Shown here piece by piece: positions 36,251-45,161 of a DNA stretch of 50,056 nt (positions are counted from its first letter, which is position 1; each line of letters starts with the position of its first letter). The notes beneath the pieces were generated by a model. That model worked only from the letters and a program-made list of their open reading frames with translations, did not search any database and had not been told where the DNA came from. Source of the DNA: a virus; the IMG/VR virus record IMGVR_UViG_3300005526_000003, positions 1 to 50,056 of that record. One strand, given 5' to 3'. A program made the position numbers and the translations under genes.

Positions 36251-37171
36251 TTACGGCCCGTTATTACCAAAGATCGAACGCGGGTCCGTAGCGCCCACGC
36301 TCAACCTCATATACGACCTCGCCTTCAGATTCATCGTGTCGAAGTCGTTATCCTGGGCAAAGCCAGGCTTCTCTCTCCAGTAGAACTTCAACCCCTCCGG
36401 ACAGTTGGTTCGGACGAACCAAGCGTGGGCGGCGGTAAAGTAGTGGTTCATCTTGATCCCGCCGGGGAAGGCATTCGTCGCCTTCAGCACGTTAATGTCG
36501 TTGTTAGCCGTGCCGGGCTGCAGCACACTCTTCAGAATGCGGTGTGCATTAAACCACTCTTGCCGGGGGATGTGGAGGGACGTTGGCATGATATTGACCA
36601 GCAGCCCACGGTCGTTCTGCACGCCCATGATCTGGATGACCATATCCTCCAGCGTAGACTCCGACAGGTCCCCAGTCGGACTGGCGGCGTTGCTGTAGGT
36701 GCCGCCAGTCGTATTAGGGTGGGCCGTATTACACAGACTCACCCCATCTCCCCCCAGAAAGAACGTTCCGGTGAACGCATCATTGTAGGGAACCACCGCC
36801 ACATTCTCAATCGTCTGCACCATGGAGAATGCATTCGACTTCGCCCGCCTCGTCGAGACCGTCTCGTAGAGGTTATCCGACAACTCCTCGTAGGTCACCT
36901 TATAGCCGAGGAAGTACGCCAGATGGGTGTAGCGAGTAACGGGTCCCTGAGTCTCGTAATCAAAGTACCCTGTCGCACCCTCCCCCTTGAATTGCGCGAG
37001 TCCGAAAGGCGTGACCTGCACGTCTTCCTCCCACGCCTGGGTCGAACTATCCACATCGTAGAGGTCAGGGAATTCATCCGGGTGCTCCGAATATACCTGC
37101 CCCCACACCGCCTTGATGCCGGGCCACAGTAGTTTTGGGTGGCTGCCAGTAGTGATAACGCCGCCTGCCAT
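36251..37171 (-). CDS. Major capsid protein (HK97-type fold likely)
   Basis: 306 aa; ATG 37171, with GGAGAATCC upstream. The start GGVITTGSHPKLLWPGIKAVWG is followed by a helix-rich spine (HLAYFLGYKVTYEELSDN, VSTRRAKSNAFSMVQTIENVAVVPYN) and a C-terminal strand region (EGLKFYWREKPGFAQDNDFDTMNLKARSY). The pattern matches major capsid proteins of the HK97-fold/Mu gpT-like class, in which a spine helix and P-domain strands make the shell. The strong hairpin after the gene, scaffold and decoration genes around it, and a size of about 300 residues all support this. Confidence 0.8.
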   Translation of the reverse strand: MAGGVITTGSHPKLLWPGIKAVWGQVYSEHPDEFPDLYDVDSSTQAWEEDVQVTPFGLAQFKGEGATGYFDYETQGPVTRYTHLAYFLGYKVTYEELSDNLYETVSTRRAKSNAFSMVQTIENVAVVPYNDAFTGTFFLGGDGVSLCNTAHPNTTGGTYSNAASPTGDLSESTLEDMVIQIMGVQNDRGLLVNIMPTSLHIPRQEWFNAHRILKSVLQPGTANNDINVLKATNAFPGGIKMNHYFTAAHAWFVRTNCPEGLKFYWREKPGFAQDNDFDTMNLKARSYMRLSVGATDPRSIFGNNGP

Positions 37172-37183
37172 TTGGATTCTCCT

Positions 37184-37810
37184 TTAGACGCCAACAGGAC
37201 GTGAAACATAGGCGTGGTTCTGGAAAACGCACCACCACCTCTGCCACGCTCCCGGCGCATTATCGATACTCTGCTTCAGCCCCAGCAACCTCATGTTGAA
37301 GGTGATGGTTGTGGCAGCGGCAGTCCCGTTGTCAATGAAAGCTCCACTCAACCACCCCGGCGCCACCGCAGCGTTGATGCCGAAGTTGGCATTCTTCCCT
37401 GCGGCCGTCTGAGTGAAGTTGGTTCCCGCCCCACCGGAGGCCTGCTCCTGCGCCTCGAAGACGATATTCGGGTCGTCTGCGATCAGGGCGTACCAGTCGG
37501 CGCTCTGCGCGGCCGCTGGCCTATGCAGGATGGTGTTGAGCTGAGTCGGATCCACCCAGGGACCCATGCCCCTCTTGGTCGTGCTCAGCCCCAGCACAAC
37601 CCCCACACTCGCCACGCCGGCTGAGCCGATGGTGATACAGGGATAGTAGAACGATGAGTCAGCCCCCGCCAACTGCGCCACCGGGTCTCCCACCTGGAAG
37701 GCATTGGTGTTCGCTGCAGGGATTGTGTAAATACGGCCTCGACCGTCCCAGTCCGCTCCGTTCAGATAACCGACTGGCGTGAAGCCGTTTAGCTTGTTGG
37801 CATTTGCCAT
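37184..37810 (-). CDS. Head-associated structural protein, 208 aa
   Basis: ATG 37810. Beta-rich with Gly/Ala/Thr (TPVGYLNGADWDGRGRIYTIP, AFQVGDPVAQLAGAD) and a helix near the end (SIDNAPGAWQRWWCVFQNH). It lies between the scaffold-side genes and the capsid gene, which is usual for decoration (head-stabilising) proteins; the GDPV motif is frequent in them. No transmembrane segment or signal. Confidence 0.65.
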   Translation of the reverse strand: MANANKLNGFTPVGYLNGADWDGRGRIYTIPAANTNAFQVGDPVAQLAGADSSFYYPCITIGSAGVASVGVVLGLSTTKRGMGPWVDPTQLNTILHRPAAAQSADWYALIADDPNIVFEAQEQASGGAGTNFTQTAAGKNANFGINAAVAPGWLSGAFIDNGTAAATTITFNMRLLGLKQSIDNAPGAWQRWWCVFQNHAYVSRPVGV

Positions 37811-37838
37811 TTGTCAAACTCCACGGTTAGTTAAAGGA

Positions 37839-38492
37839 CTATTTATCTACCTTACGGAAGCGGCCATTACTCATGTCGATCACGGCCTCACGCGTATACC
37901 TCTGGGAATAATCTGCCTGTGATTCTTCAGGCGCCATTATTGGAGCCTTCTTATGGAAAATCTGTTGGATGATGGAGAGGTTTCGCTCGGCGATTTTGCG
38001 CTGTTCTGCGAAGTACCACTCCAGGCGAATCTTCATAAGGACGAGCTGCTCAGGCTGGCCCATCTCATTCGTCCCTCCAATCTGGGAGACGCGGGCACCG
38101 CCGAGGTCCTCTGTTGTATTACCAGCAGTTCTCCCACCGATAGATCGATCGACGGTGGGGACCTCCTCTGGCGTGACGAACTCATACCAGCCCGCCAGCG
38201 CCCGAGGGATGTTCCTCTCCAGAAACCAGTGCATGTGATAGCCCGGTAGCGGGGGTACCTCCAGCCGGCGGGTGGGTGCATTCAGCGACATCCGAGGCCC
38301 GCGCTCTCGGAGCATCTTCTCCGCATAGCTATCCGCAGGGTTGTTGTTCTCGGAGATCTGCTCCGCCTGTTTCTCCTCCGCCCCCTTCGTCGCGGGGGAG
38401 GCTGGCGCCTTCTGCGCCAGATTCACATCCAGTGCCGTCACCGCTCCCTTCGGAGCGGGTGGGAGGGGTGGAAGCCCCGCGTTGCTGCTCAT
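37839..38492 (-). CDS. Capsid-region protein, 217 aa
   Basis: ATG 38492. The first about 60 residues are disordered (PPLPPAPKGAVTALDVN, QAEQISENNNPADSY). Then comes a conserved phage domain (LPGYHMHWFLERNIPRALAGWYEF, QPEQLVLMKIRLEWYFAEQRKIAE) known from capsid modules of several podo- and siphoviruses, where it precedes the major capsid gene. It may be an assembly or decoration protein. It sits one base after the scaffold gene's stop. Confidence 0.65.
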   Translation of the reverse strand: MSSNAGLPPLPPAPKGAVTALDVNLAQKAPASPATKGAEEKQAEQISENNNPADSYAEKMLRERGPRMSLNAPTRRLEVPPLPGYHMHWFLERNIPRALAGWYEFVTPEEVPTVDRSIGGRTAGNTTEDLGGARVSQIGGTNEMGQPEQLVLMKIRLEWYFAEQRKIAERNLSIIQQIFHKKAPIMAPEESQADYSQRYTREAVIDMSNGRFRKVDK

Positions 38493-38493
38493 G

Positions 38494-39411
38494 TCATTCT
38501 CCTCGTCGCTGCTCCGCGGTTATCGCGGAGGGACCATTATATTCAGTGACAAAATGTTTCCGCCAGGCGGCTTGATCTTTAAACGCTTTGTTAGTACCTA
38601 CGAATTTCGCCTCTTGTTCATCGCACTTCGCCCGGGCCTCAGGCGGTAGGTCGGCGTAGCCTCGCCCGGAGGGGCGGCCCCCTCCCCTTCCTTCCGACCT
38701 GCTCTCCTCCGTCTTCGGAGGCGCCTGCCGGCGGCTGTTCCCACCCAGTGTCTTCTCCACTTCTTCCCTCGCCTCGTTCAGAAGGGCAGTGCCCTCCACA
38801 TCCCCCACCCTCGCATCCCCAGCCTGCCGTCTCTCCAGCATCACCGCGTTGAAGAGCGCCACCTTTCTTGTATTCTTAAAGAAGTCATCATTCGTCTCAA
38901 TGAACTCCTTCACCCAGGGTTGGATGGCAGGCTGCTGCTGCCCGTTCGGCTTCGTCTCCTGCTTAACTGGCTCAGGTTTCTTCACAACCTCCCCCAGCTC
39001 GTTCTGCAGCTCCGCCACCCTCACATCATCGCCCGCCTCTCGAGCAGTCTTCAGCTCCTGGCCAATCTCTACCTTCCTCCGCTCCGTTCTTTCCTTCGCC
39101 ATGTCGGCGTTGAAGGTCTTAACTTCCTCCACCGACGCTCGGGTGGCGGCGAGGTCGGCCTCTAGCCTCTGTCTCGCCTGCCTCTCCGCATCCAGCGCCG
39201 CCTGCAGTTTCTTCCTATCGTGCTGGAGAAAGGGGATGAAGGTCTCCCCCTTCTTCACGAACTCAGCCGCGTCCACCCAATTCTCCGGCCTTCCCTTCCA
39301 CTGTTCCTTGGGCTGCCAGCCCATCCCCCGAGCCTCACGCTCGGTGTTCTCGGAGGACCTTTCTTCTCCACCACTCTCAGTGCTCTCAGTCGATGTAGTT
39401 TCGTCAGTCAT
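38494..39411 (-). CDS. Probable scaffolding protein
   Basis: 305 aa; the ATG lies eight bases inside the end of the GroES-like gene. It is highly charged, with a long helical/coiled-coil core (KKLQAALDAERQARQRLEAD, NADMAKERTERRKVEIGQELKTAREAGD), a Gly/Arg-rich linker (RGGGRPSGRGYADL) and an acidic N-terminus (TDETTSTESTESGGEE). A C-terminal basic/aromatic segment (FKDQAAWRKHFVTEYNG) could contact the capsid. This is the typical make-up of a scaffold that guides shell assembly and is then lost. The place before the capsid genes supports it. Confidence 0.75.
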   Translation of the reverse strand: MTDETTSTESTESGGEERSSENTEREARGMGWQPKEQWKGRPENWVDAAEFVKKGETFIPFLQHDRKKLQAALDAERQARQRLEADLAATRASVEEVKTFNADMAKERTERRKVEIGQELKTAREAGDDVRVAELQNELGEVVKKPEPVKQETKPNGQQQPAIQPWVKEFIETNDDFFKNTRKVALFNAVMLERRQAGDARVGDVEGTALLNEAREEVEKTLGGNSRRQAPPKTEESRSEGRGGGRPSGRGYADLPPEARAKCDEQEAKFVGTNKAFKDQAAWRKHFVTEYNGPSAITAEQRRGE

Positions 39412-39727
39412 GTTTCTCTTCCTTCACCGCATAGATGGCGTGGTCCGGGATCATTCGATAGATGAATCCATCCGACCCTGGCAGCACTCCACCTGAAAAG
39501 CGGGTTATCAATACTTTATCCCCGACCTTCGCCCGGGGCGTCTCCAGCGGTCCATTCCAGCAATCCGGGCCAATCTCTACTACTAATCCTTGCGTATCGC
39601 AGGTGGCTGAACTCATCGCCACCTCCGCTGTTACTTGGATGAGGGATTGCTTCTCCGCCAGTTCAAACGCTCTAAGCAGCACGGCCTTTCCTACTGGTCG
39701 ATATCCCGAGTTGTTCTCTACCTTCAC
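39404..39727 (-). CDS. GroES-like co-chaperonin, 107 aa
   Basis: I favour GTG 39727 because AGGAGG stands six bases before it; an in-frame ATG at 39742 is the other choice. The order matches GroES: YRPVGKAVLLRAFE (the RPLHDRVIV-type opening strand), a loop with sequence variation, GLVVEIGPDCWNG (the GEVLAVG-type strand and turn), KVGDKVLITRFSG (the VGD-x-V strand) and DHAIYAVKEE (end strand). GroES-like proteins cap GroEL while capsid proteins fold. The location next to scaffold and capsid genes suggests folding of the capsid protein. The mobile loop differs from GroES, so GroEL binding is not certain. Confidence 0.7.
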   Translation of the reverse strand: MKVENNSGYRPVGKAVLLRAFELAEKQSLIQVTAEVAMSSATCDTQGLVVEIGPDCWNGPLETPRAKVGDKVLITRFSGGVLPGSDGFIYRMIPDHAIYAVKEEKHD

Positions 39728-39968
39728 TTCTTTCCTCCTCATTCAGCTCATCTGCATCTATATCGATTATCTCTTGCAGCGTCCTCAGTGCAGTAACAGC
39801 GCTGGTATTGGCAGCGGTGCAGACGTTCGGGTTCTCACTGTTGAACCTCCCCTCCGCCCACTGCTCCTTCAGCTCCGTTACCCTTCGGTGCAGGTAGTGC
39901 CAGAGCGCCCTTCCCGCCGGCGTTGCTTTCATCTCCACCAGCTCTTCCTGATTTATCATCGCCTTCAT
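39672..39968 (-). CDS. Small helical protein, 98 aa, overlapping portal C-terminus
   Basis: ATG 39968 or 39959 (MKAM; GGGAG upstream) lies inside the portal gene in another frame, with about 130 bases of overlap. The sequence TPAGRALWHYLHRRVTELKEQW matches a small phage family that occurs at this same place, next to portal or scaffold genes. It has two helices, an acidic end and no metal motif. The high coding density and familiar pattern make a real gene likely. Confidence 0.65.
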   Translation of the reverse strand: MKAMINQEELVEMKATPAGRALWHYLHRRVTELKEQWAEGRFNSENPNVCTAANTSAVTALRTLQEIIDIDADELNEEERSEGREQLGISTSRKGRAA

Positions 39969-41964
39969 CTCCCATCATCGCTTCTATCCTCTGATTCATA
40001 ACCTCCCCCATGCTCGTCAGATGAGTCAGGAGAGTATCGAATATTTCAATCTGGGTGGCGGCTTTCTGTGCCCCGATATCCGCAATCAGCTTCGCTGCCT
40101 GCGCCCGGAGCAGCTCAATCTGCGCCTGGATTTCCTTCTGCTGTGCCTGCAGGGTTACGACTGTCTTCCACTTCTCATATTGCAGCTTCGCCTGCACCGC
40201 CTGCATCTTCATCTGCTCAGCTTGCATCTTAGGATTGGGTAGGGGATGCTTAGCATACCACTCGGAATAAGCACCAGGATATATCTGGGGAATGTTATCG
40301 ACGCCAAGCGTCGACAGCCAATCCTTCTCCACTTCTTCGACATTGTAGCCGGGAACCGAGTGAGCACCCTGTCGAACGAGTCCGGCCCTCTGGATGCGCA
40401 TCTGATCAGACACCATGTTGGGGTCAGCCGTCGGTACGAGCAGGTTGGGGTCCGTCTTGTAGGCCTCGCGGGCAATCCTCTCATCTCCCTCTCCAAATCG
40501 CTGGGAATCGGGGAGGAAGCGGGCGTTCAGCATGTGGAGCTTCTTCCCCTCCTCTTTCATCGATCTCCAGATTCGTTTGAAGATCGATCGGTAGATTTGC
40601 ATCCCGTTTTCGACCATTCCCTGGTAAGTCGATGCGGGAGTGTTCTGCCCAGGATTCTCTCCCACCAGCGTCTCGGTCGCCCCCGCCAGCCGATCAGCGT
40701 ACTGAATGACAAGGCTGAGCACTTGGAAGAGGACGTTGCTGATGGGGATCTCGGGCCAGCTGACGAGCGACTTTCGAATGTCATCAGCGGCTCCCTTGAT
40801 GATCTTATATTCGCCTGGCGTCCTCGTGTAGACGCCCGACTTCATTTTAGCGCCTGTAGCAGCAAACCCACCACCCAGCATATTCGAAGTACCGGCGTCA
40901 AAAATCTGATTGATAGCCGTATCAACAGTTTCGTTGAGCGGCCCCAGAAGGACGCCGAACCCCATATCATAAACTCCTCCATCCGGAGCCGGTATGAAGC
41001 CATATTTGGTGTAAGACTCGACAGGCCTGATATAAAGTATCTCCCCCGCGTTATTAGTCTCCACATCCTCCATCCGGTCACACCTCGCCACGATTCTAAG
41101 GATCGATCGCGAAGCGGCCTCCTGAAGGCAGATATAAGGTTCGGCGTATCCGTCGCCATCCAAGTCGAGATAGCGGTGCTGCTCCAGGCAGGTGAAGGGG
41201 GTGTCTTGATCGCCCTGTAGCGCGCTCAAGCCTATCCTCTTATCATGCTCCGCCTCGTTCAGCGCATCTACTATCCCGACCCTGGCGTTCTCACTAAACC
41301 AGGCCTCGTCTGTCACATCCCGATAGATTCCTCGTTTGCAGCGTTCGTAGATCTCATTGCGATATAGCTTAATAACCTCAGTCTTACGACTGCAGGATTC
41401 AACGCTCCTGGCAAAATAATCCATGACGAGGTCCCTGGCTGGGACCAGAGTGGAAGTGTTGTGCTTATCTGCGGCAGAGAATCGAGTCTTGATGAAGGCG
41501 GTTCCAACGATAGATACGTTAATGAATAGGCGATCATGCTGCTCTTCCCACGCTTGGTCCTCTTCGATGCATTGCCAGGAGAGGTGGCGGCCCATCAGGG
41601 CGGCCTGCTGGAGGAGCTGGGGCTGCTTCCCACCGGCGACTCGATACTTATAGATCTCCGTCCCCCGGATGAGATTCGCATAGCTCCGGGTGCTGAATTG
41701 CAGCGCGGCAATACTCACCAGCGGGAAGATAATGTTCGAGCAATTCGGCCAGGGGAAGTTCTTCGCTTGCTGGATCTGCATCGCCAGGTCCATCGCAGCG
41801 TTGTTCCTCATCTCCCACTGCAGCCGGCTGGCCTTATCCTTCGTGAACCCCTCCCAGACCCAAGAGGCGATCTTCGCGAGGTCCTCCGCGCCGAAGCGCG
41901 AGGTGAGGTTCTGATCGTCGATCAGCGCCTTGTTAAAGACCAGCCTCGTGTCGAGTTCTATCAT
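39835..41964 (-). CDS. Portal protein (P22-like size)
   Basis: 709 aa; ATG 41964, three bases after the TerL stop. The N-terminal half is helical/mixed (ASWVWEGFTKDKASRLQWEMRNN, FPWPNCSNIIFPLVSIAALQFS), the middle has the usual hydrophobic wing and stem (VLLGPLNETVDTAINQIFD, GVYTRTPGEYKIIKGAADD), and the C-terminus is a long coiled coil (EQMKMQAVQAKLQYEKWKTVV, EIQAQIELLRAQAAKLIADIG), as in large portal proteins with a barrel. Order TerL then portal is standard. It forms the dodecameric channel for DNA. The very C-terminal Gly/Ala-rich tail overlaps the next small gene. Confidence 0.8.
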   Translation of the reverse strand: MIELDTRLVFNKALIDDQNLTSRFGAEDLAKIASWVWEGFTKDKASRLQWEMRNNAAMDLAMQIQQAKNFPWPNCSNIIFPLVSIAALQFSTRSYANLIRGTEIYKYRVAGGKQPQLLQQAALMGRHLSWQCIEEDQAWEEQHDRLFINVSIVGTAFIKTRFSAADKHNTSTLVPARDLVMDYFARSVESCSRKTEVIKLYRNEIYERCKRGIYRDVTDEAWFSENARVGIVDALNEAEHDKRIGLSALQGDQDTPFTCLEQHRYLDLDGDGYAEPYICLQEAASRSILRIVARCDRMEDVETNNAGEILYIRPVESYTKYGFIPAPDGGVYDMGFGVLLGPLNETVDTAINQIFDAGTSNMLGGGFAATGAKMKSGVYTRTPGEYKIIKGAADDIRKSLVSWPEIPISNVLFQVLSLVIQYADRLAGATETLVGENPGQNTPASTYQGMVENGMQIYRSIFKRIWRSMKEEGKKLHMLNARFLPDSQRFGEGDERIAREAYKTDPNLLVPTADPNMVSDQMRIQRAGLVRQGAHSVPGYNVEEVEKDWLSTLGVDNIPQIYPGAYSEWYAKHPLPNPKMQAEQMKMQAVQAKLQYEKWKTVVTLQAQQKEIQAQIELLRAQAAKLIADIGAQKAATQIEIFDTLLTHLTSMGEVMNQRIEAMMGDEGDDKSGRAGGDESNAGGKGALALPAPKGNGAEGAVGGGEVQQ

Positions 41965-41967
41965 CTT

Positions 41968-43428
41968 CTAGTAGCCTGTATGAGAGTTCCGTCCACCCAC
42001 AGTGCGAGCCGCCTCCGACATCTCCCTCCACTCCAGCGCAGCTTCGCTCAGAAGGTCATCCAGCGCGAGGTCGTAGAAGTCCTCGAAGCCTCTACAGAGC
42101 AGGCTATCTGCGTCGAATTGGTCATCGAGGGTAGCTTCAGTAACACCGGTAAATCGAAGCACTTCTTGCTCCCATCCGGGATACCAGCTCGCTTCTTTAT
42201 CGACCTTGAAGCCCCCGGCGCGCGTCCTCTTCTGGAAGCTCCGCCCGCGGGTCGCCTTATCCTTCGTGCTCGGGATCTCTTTGAAGTTAATCCATACATC
42301 GCGCTTATGCATCTCCTGTCGGATCATCGGCCAGAGTGTCTGCCAGATCACCCCATCTTCCACCCAGAAGACCTCTGGCTTCCACCTCGCCTGAACGCTG
42401 AACAACTCTTCAATCAACTTCAGCGCATCCCACCGCCCCACCCTGTTATCCACCTTGTGGATCATATTATCGATGTCTTTGCCGCCCACCGTCAGCGCCG
42501 ATCGATTCGCCTTGTCCTTCGTGGAGACGGCGAAATCGGCCGCGGCGCAGTACTTCTTCAGCTTCTGCTTATCCTCCTCCGTCATTGGGAGGAGGTCTTC
42601 CTTCCGCAGATAGCCCTCGTCCGTGTCGAAGGGGTCGTTGAGGTACTCTTGGCTGTATCCGCCTGAGTCCAGTCGCTCGATGAATTCCTGGCGAATCGCC
42701 CTGAGCCGTTCCTCGGGAAACTTTTCGGGCCAGAGGATTTCGGAGAAGTCATCGAACCCGGCGTGCGCTTTGTAAAGCTTCCCCTTCCACTGGCGGATGA
42801 GATTCGCCAGAAGGGAATCTTCGTGAAGTATCGTCCCATGAACTCGGATCCTCCCTCCGTCCCTGAGGGCTTGCTTGGCGGCTCGGAAGAACCAGTGAGA
42901 GAATTTGCGGCGACGGTCTTTAGATTCCACCTGTTCATCATCTTCGAGATCATCGCCGATGATAAGGCCAGGCCGTTTCCCTCTCCATTTCCTTCCTCTA
43001 ATCTTCTGTTCTGCTCCTCGAGCCAGAATTCGAAACTGGTGTCCATCAGTACACTCCACGATGATATCGGTCTTCTGCTCCTGCAGGAAGCCCTGGATCT
43101 TAAAATCACGGCGGAGGTACTCATTTTCCCTCAGTTCCATGGCGATATCGCCTAGCCGCTCTACCGCCATCTCCTCGCTCGCCCCCATCACAATCACGTA
43201 TTCTTCGACACGGAAGCAGACGTTCGCGAGTGCGTAGTCATCTGTGAGAGCAGTCGTCTTTGCATGATTGCGTGGTGCAGCAAGAGCACACGCCGTACTG
43301 TCTGAGCAATAATACTGCCAGGCTTCTCGGTGGAAGTCGGGAGTGGGCTGGGGTGTGTCATACCGGGGACTCAGGTAGATGCCTGCGAAAGCCTCAATCA
43401 TCTCCGCCGTTAGAGAGGTGGGAGTCAT
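41968..43428 (-). CDS. Terminase large subunit
   Basis: 486 aa; ATG 43428 overlaps the previous stop (ATGA). ATPase part: a P-loop-like segment AAPRNHAKTTAL at about 55, then Walker B LIIGDDLEDDEQ at about 155 and a coupling region (IRVHGTILHED). Nuclease part: three acidic positions, in CAAADFAVS, FWVEDGVIW and DDQFDADSL near the end. It pumps phage DNA into the head using ATP and cuts it. It is next to the portal gene but distant, on the circle, from the HTH protein proposed as small terminase. Type of ends (pac or cos) cannot be read from sequence. Confidence 0.9.
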   Translation of the reverse strand: MTPTSLTAEMIEAFAGIYLSPRYDTPQPTPDFHREAWQYYCSDSTACALAAPRNHAKTTALTDDYALANVCFRVEEYVIVMGASEEMAVERLGDIAMELRENEYLRRDFKIQGFLQEQKTDIIVECTDGHQFRILARGAEQKIRGRKWRGKRPGLIIGDDLEDDEQVESKDRRRKFSHWFFRAAKQALRDGGRIRVHGTILHEDSLLANLIRQWKGKLYKAHAGFDDFSEILWPEKFPEERLRAIRQEFIERLDSGGYSQEYLNDPFDTDEGYLRKEDLLPMTEEDKQKLKKYCAAADFAVSTKDKANRSALTVGGKDIDNMIHKVDNRVGRWDALKLIEELFSVQARWKPEVFWVEDGVIWQTLWPMIRQEMHKRDVWINFKEIPSTKDKATRGRSFQKRTRAGGFKVDKEASWYPGWEQEVLRFTGVTEATLDDQFDADSLLCRGFEDFYDLALDDLLSEAALEWREMSEAARTVGGRNSHTGY

Positions 43429-44357
43429 AGGCTATCTGGCAGGACGGTTAGGAAAGCCATCTGGGATAGGATTCCAGACACCGACGCGGTTACTGTTACC
43501 TCAATCTGATAGATGACTCCAGCAATACCGTCCACCAGCGTCACGTAGACGATATTCCCACTCACCACAGTGCTGCCTTGCCAGAGCGCCTGCGGGTTCG
43601 CATCCACCCCCGACCAGACCTTTACGGTCACTTGGGGCAGACTCAGCACATCGCCGGCGAGCACCGAGTTGCTGAAGTCGAACGGCGCCCCAATCTCCTC
43701 CGAGACTCTCTTCGGTCCGAAGATGCTACGCATGGAGGTAGTCAAGATTGGCCCCAGTAGGTTGCCCTTGAGGAAGCGAAACTTACTCGCCGGGCCTCCC
43801 TGGTAGGAGTAGGTGCCAGTGCTCGGGGCGAAGACGATGCTGCGGCCGACGAAGCTGAGATCAACGCCCACCTCTTCGTAAGGGATGAAATCAACGGCGA
43901 TCCCGAAGTCGGACTGCGAATCTGCCCCCTGATAAGCGTAGATGCCGCCCGACAGTACGAGGCTGTACTTGTGCTGTGCTCCCAGGTTCGCCGCCTGTCC
44001 CGCGTACAGATAGATTGCACCTCCGGCGAAGAAGGCGTACTTGGCTGAAGGGACGTACGGAGTGTTGAACCACCAGTTATTCCAAACCGTCGGGCCCAGG
44101 TCAGCGGCGGCCCGCTGGATGAAGGGCCAGGGCTTCGGGAAGCTATGACTGGGAGTGGTGATCCAAGTCGAGCGGAGCAGGCGCCCCTGGTCGAAGAACG
44201 GAGGGGGGATGAAGACCCAGGTGACCAGCCACCAGTTAACCCAGACCGTATCGCCCGCCGAGACCCTCGCTCCCACGTCGATGCGGGGGTAGATGAGGGA
44301 GGTGCGGCTACGGAGCAGCCAGGCATTACTGTCGAATGTCTGTCCAAAGGCAGCCAT
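43425..44357 (-). CDS. Repeat-containing structural protein, 310 aa
   Basis: ATG 44357 after the paralog's TAA (TAAATG). The N-terminal half is Trp/Pro-rich. Three G-x-Y-x-Y-x-G repeats follow (GGAIYLYAGQAANL, SGGIYAYQGAD, STGTYSYQGGPA), of the same kind as in the N-terminus of the tail fibre. The C-terminal part is an Ig-like beta domain (VTVKVWSGVDANPQALWQGSTVV). It is probably a tail-tip or fibre-linked protein. Such G-Y-Y repeats are known to me from phages of alpha-proteobacteria. Confidence 0.65.
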   Translation of the reverse strand: MAAFGQTFDSNAWLLRSRTSLIYPRIDVGARVSAGDTVWVNWWLVTWVFIPPPFFDQGRLLRSTWITTPSHSFPKPWPFIQRAAADLGPTVWNNWWFNTPYVPSAKYAFFAGGAIYLYAGQAANLGAQHKYSLVLSGGIYAYQGADSQSDFGIAVDFIPYEEVGVDLSFVGRSIVFAPSTGTYSYQGGPASKFRFLKGNLLGPILTTSMRSIFGPKRVSEEIGAPFDFSNSVLAGDVLSLPQVTVKVWSGVDANPQALWQGSTVVSGNIVYVTLVDGIAGVIYQIEVTVTASVSGILSQMAFLTVLPDSL

Positions 44358-45161
44358 TTATCCCTGAGACTCGCCATAGGTTCCGAACACTGGGTTACCG
44401 GGGGCGCTGCCCAGGGAGTAGATGAAAAACGGTACGCTGCCATTGTAGATGCGGGGGAAGCAACCTGTTAGGCAATCACCGGAGCCAAAGTTCGCCAACA
44501 GCTGGAGCATGGTTAGGGGACGGTAGGCGACGACGTTGATGGTACCAGAGGTCCACGCATTCGAGAGGGTAATCGACTGCACCGAGCGCACGCCGGTGTC
44601 GCCGGCTTGGAGGCCGATTAGGAAGGTCGAGCCTGCCGCTGGCGCTCCTACTGTTGCGAAGATGTTCGCGCCTGAACGGCTCGCCGTCCCCGCCTGATTC
44701 GTATAGCCGAGGGTGAAGGTCGGCGTTGCCGCCCCCACTACCGTTACGGATACATCTACCGCGAGGAACACCCCCGTTCCGCCAGTGCCGCCGGTCGCAT
44801 CGCGGGAGGGCCAAGTGGGGGAGGCGATGGTCTGGGAGGTGGTGCTAGTAACATCGATGTTGCCGTTGTCCCAGATCCGATCACAGAGCATCACCCACCC
44901 TCCCGGCGTGCCGGAGAGGTGGGAGAAGTGGAGGCGGGCGAGATTCGTGTTCAGGCCGCCGCCGGGATCGGTGTGCGGGAGCTGACCATTAACTGGTGCA
45001 GTATAGGTCGCGCCGTTCAGGGTGTTATTCCAGCTCCCCGCCCCCGGTATGCCGATCTGGCCCCAGGTTGTCTGTGGGCGGGTGATAGCAAGGGCAGCTT
45101 TCGCGAAGGACCGTACCGGCTGCACACCGGCGAGCATCCCGTCCAGTGTTGTGATTGTCAT
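44358..45161 (-). CDS. Tandem paralog 3 of 3, fibre-region protein, 267 aa
   Basis: I chose ATG 45161, overlapping the previous TAA by one base (TAATG); the frame upstream lacks plausible sequence. It resembles its two neighbours over the whole length: MTITTLDGMLAGVQ start, PHTDPGGGLNTNLARLHF, LCDRIWDNG, WPSRDATG, YTNQAGTASRSG, LQAGDTGVRSVQ, CFPRIYNGSVPFFIY end. It is the most diverged of the three. The role is probably in the tail (fibre-tip, collar or baseplate-like). Confidence 0.7.
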   Translation of the reverse strand: MTITTLDGMLAGVQPVRSFAKAALAITRPQTTWGQIGIPGAGSWNNTLNGATYTAPVNGQLPHTDPGGGLNTNLARLHFSHLSGTPGGWVMLCDRIWDNGNIDVTSTTSQTIASPTWPSRDATGGTGGTGVFLAVDVSVTVVGAATPTFTLGYTNQAGTASRSGANIFATVGAPAAGSTFLIGLQAGDTGVRSVQSITLSNAWTSGTINVVAYRPLTMLQLLANFGSGDCLTGCFPRIYNGSVPFFIYSLGSAPGNPVFGTYGESQG

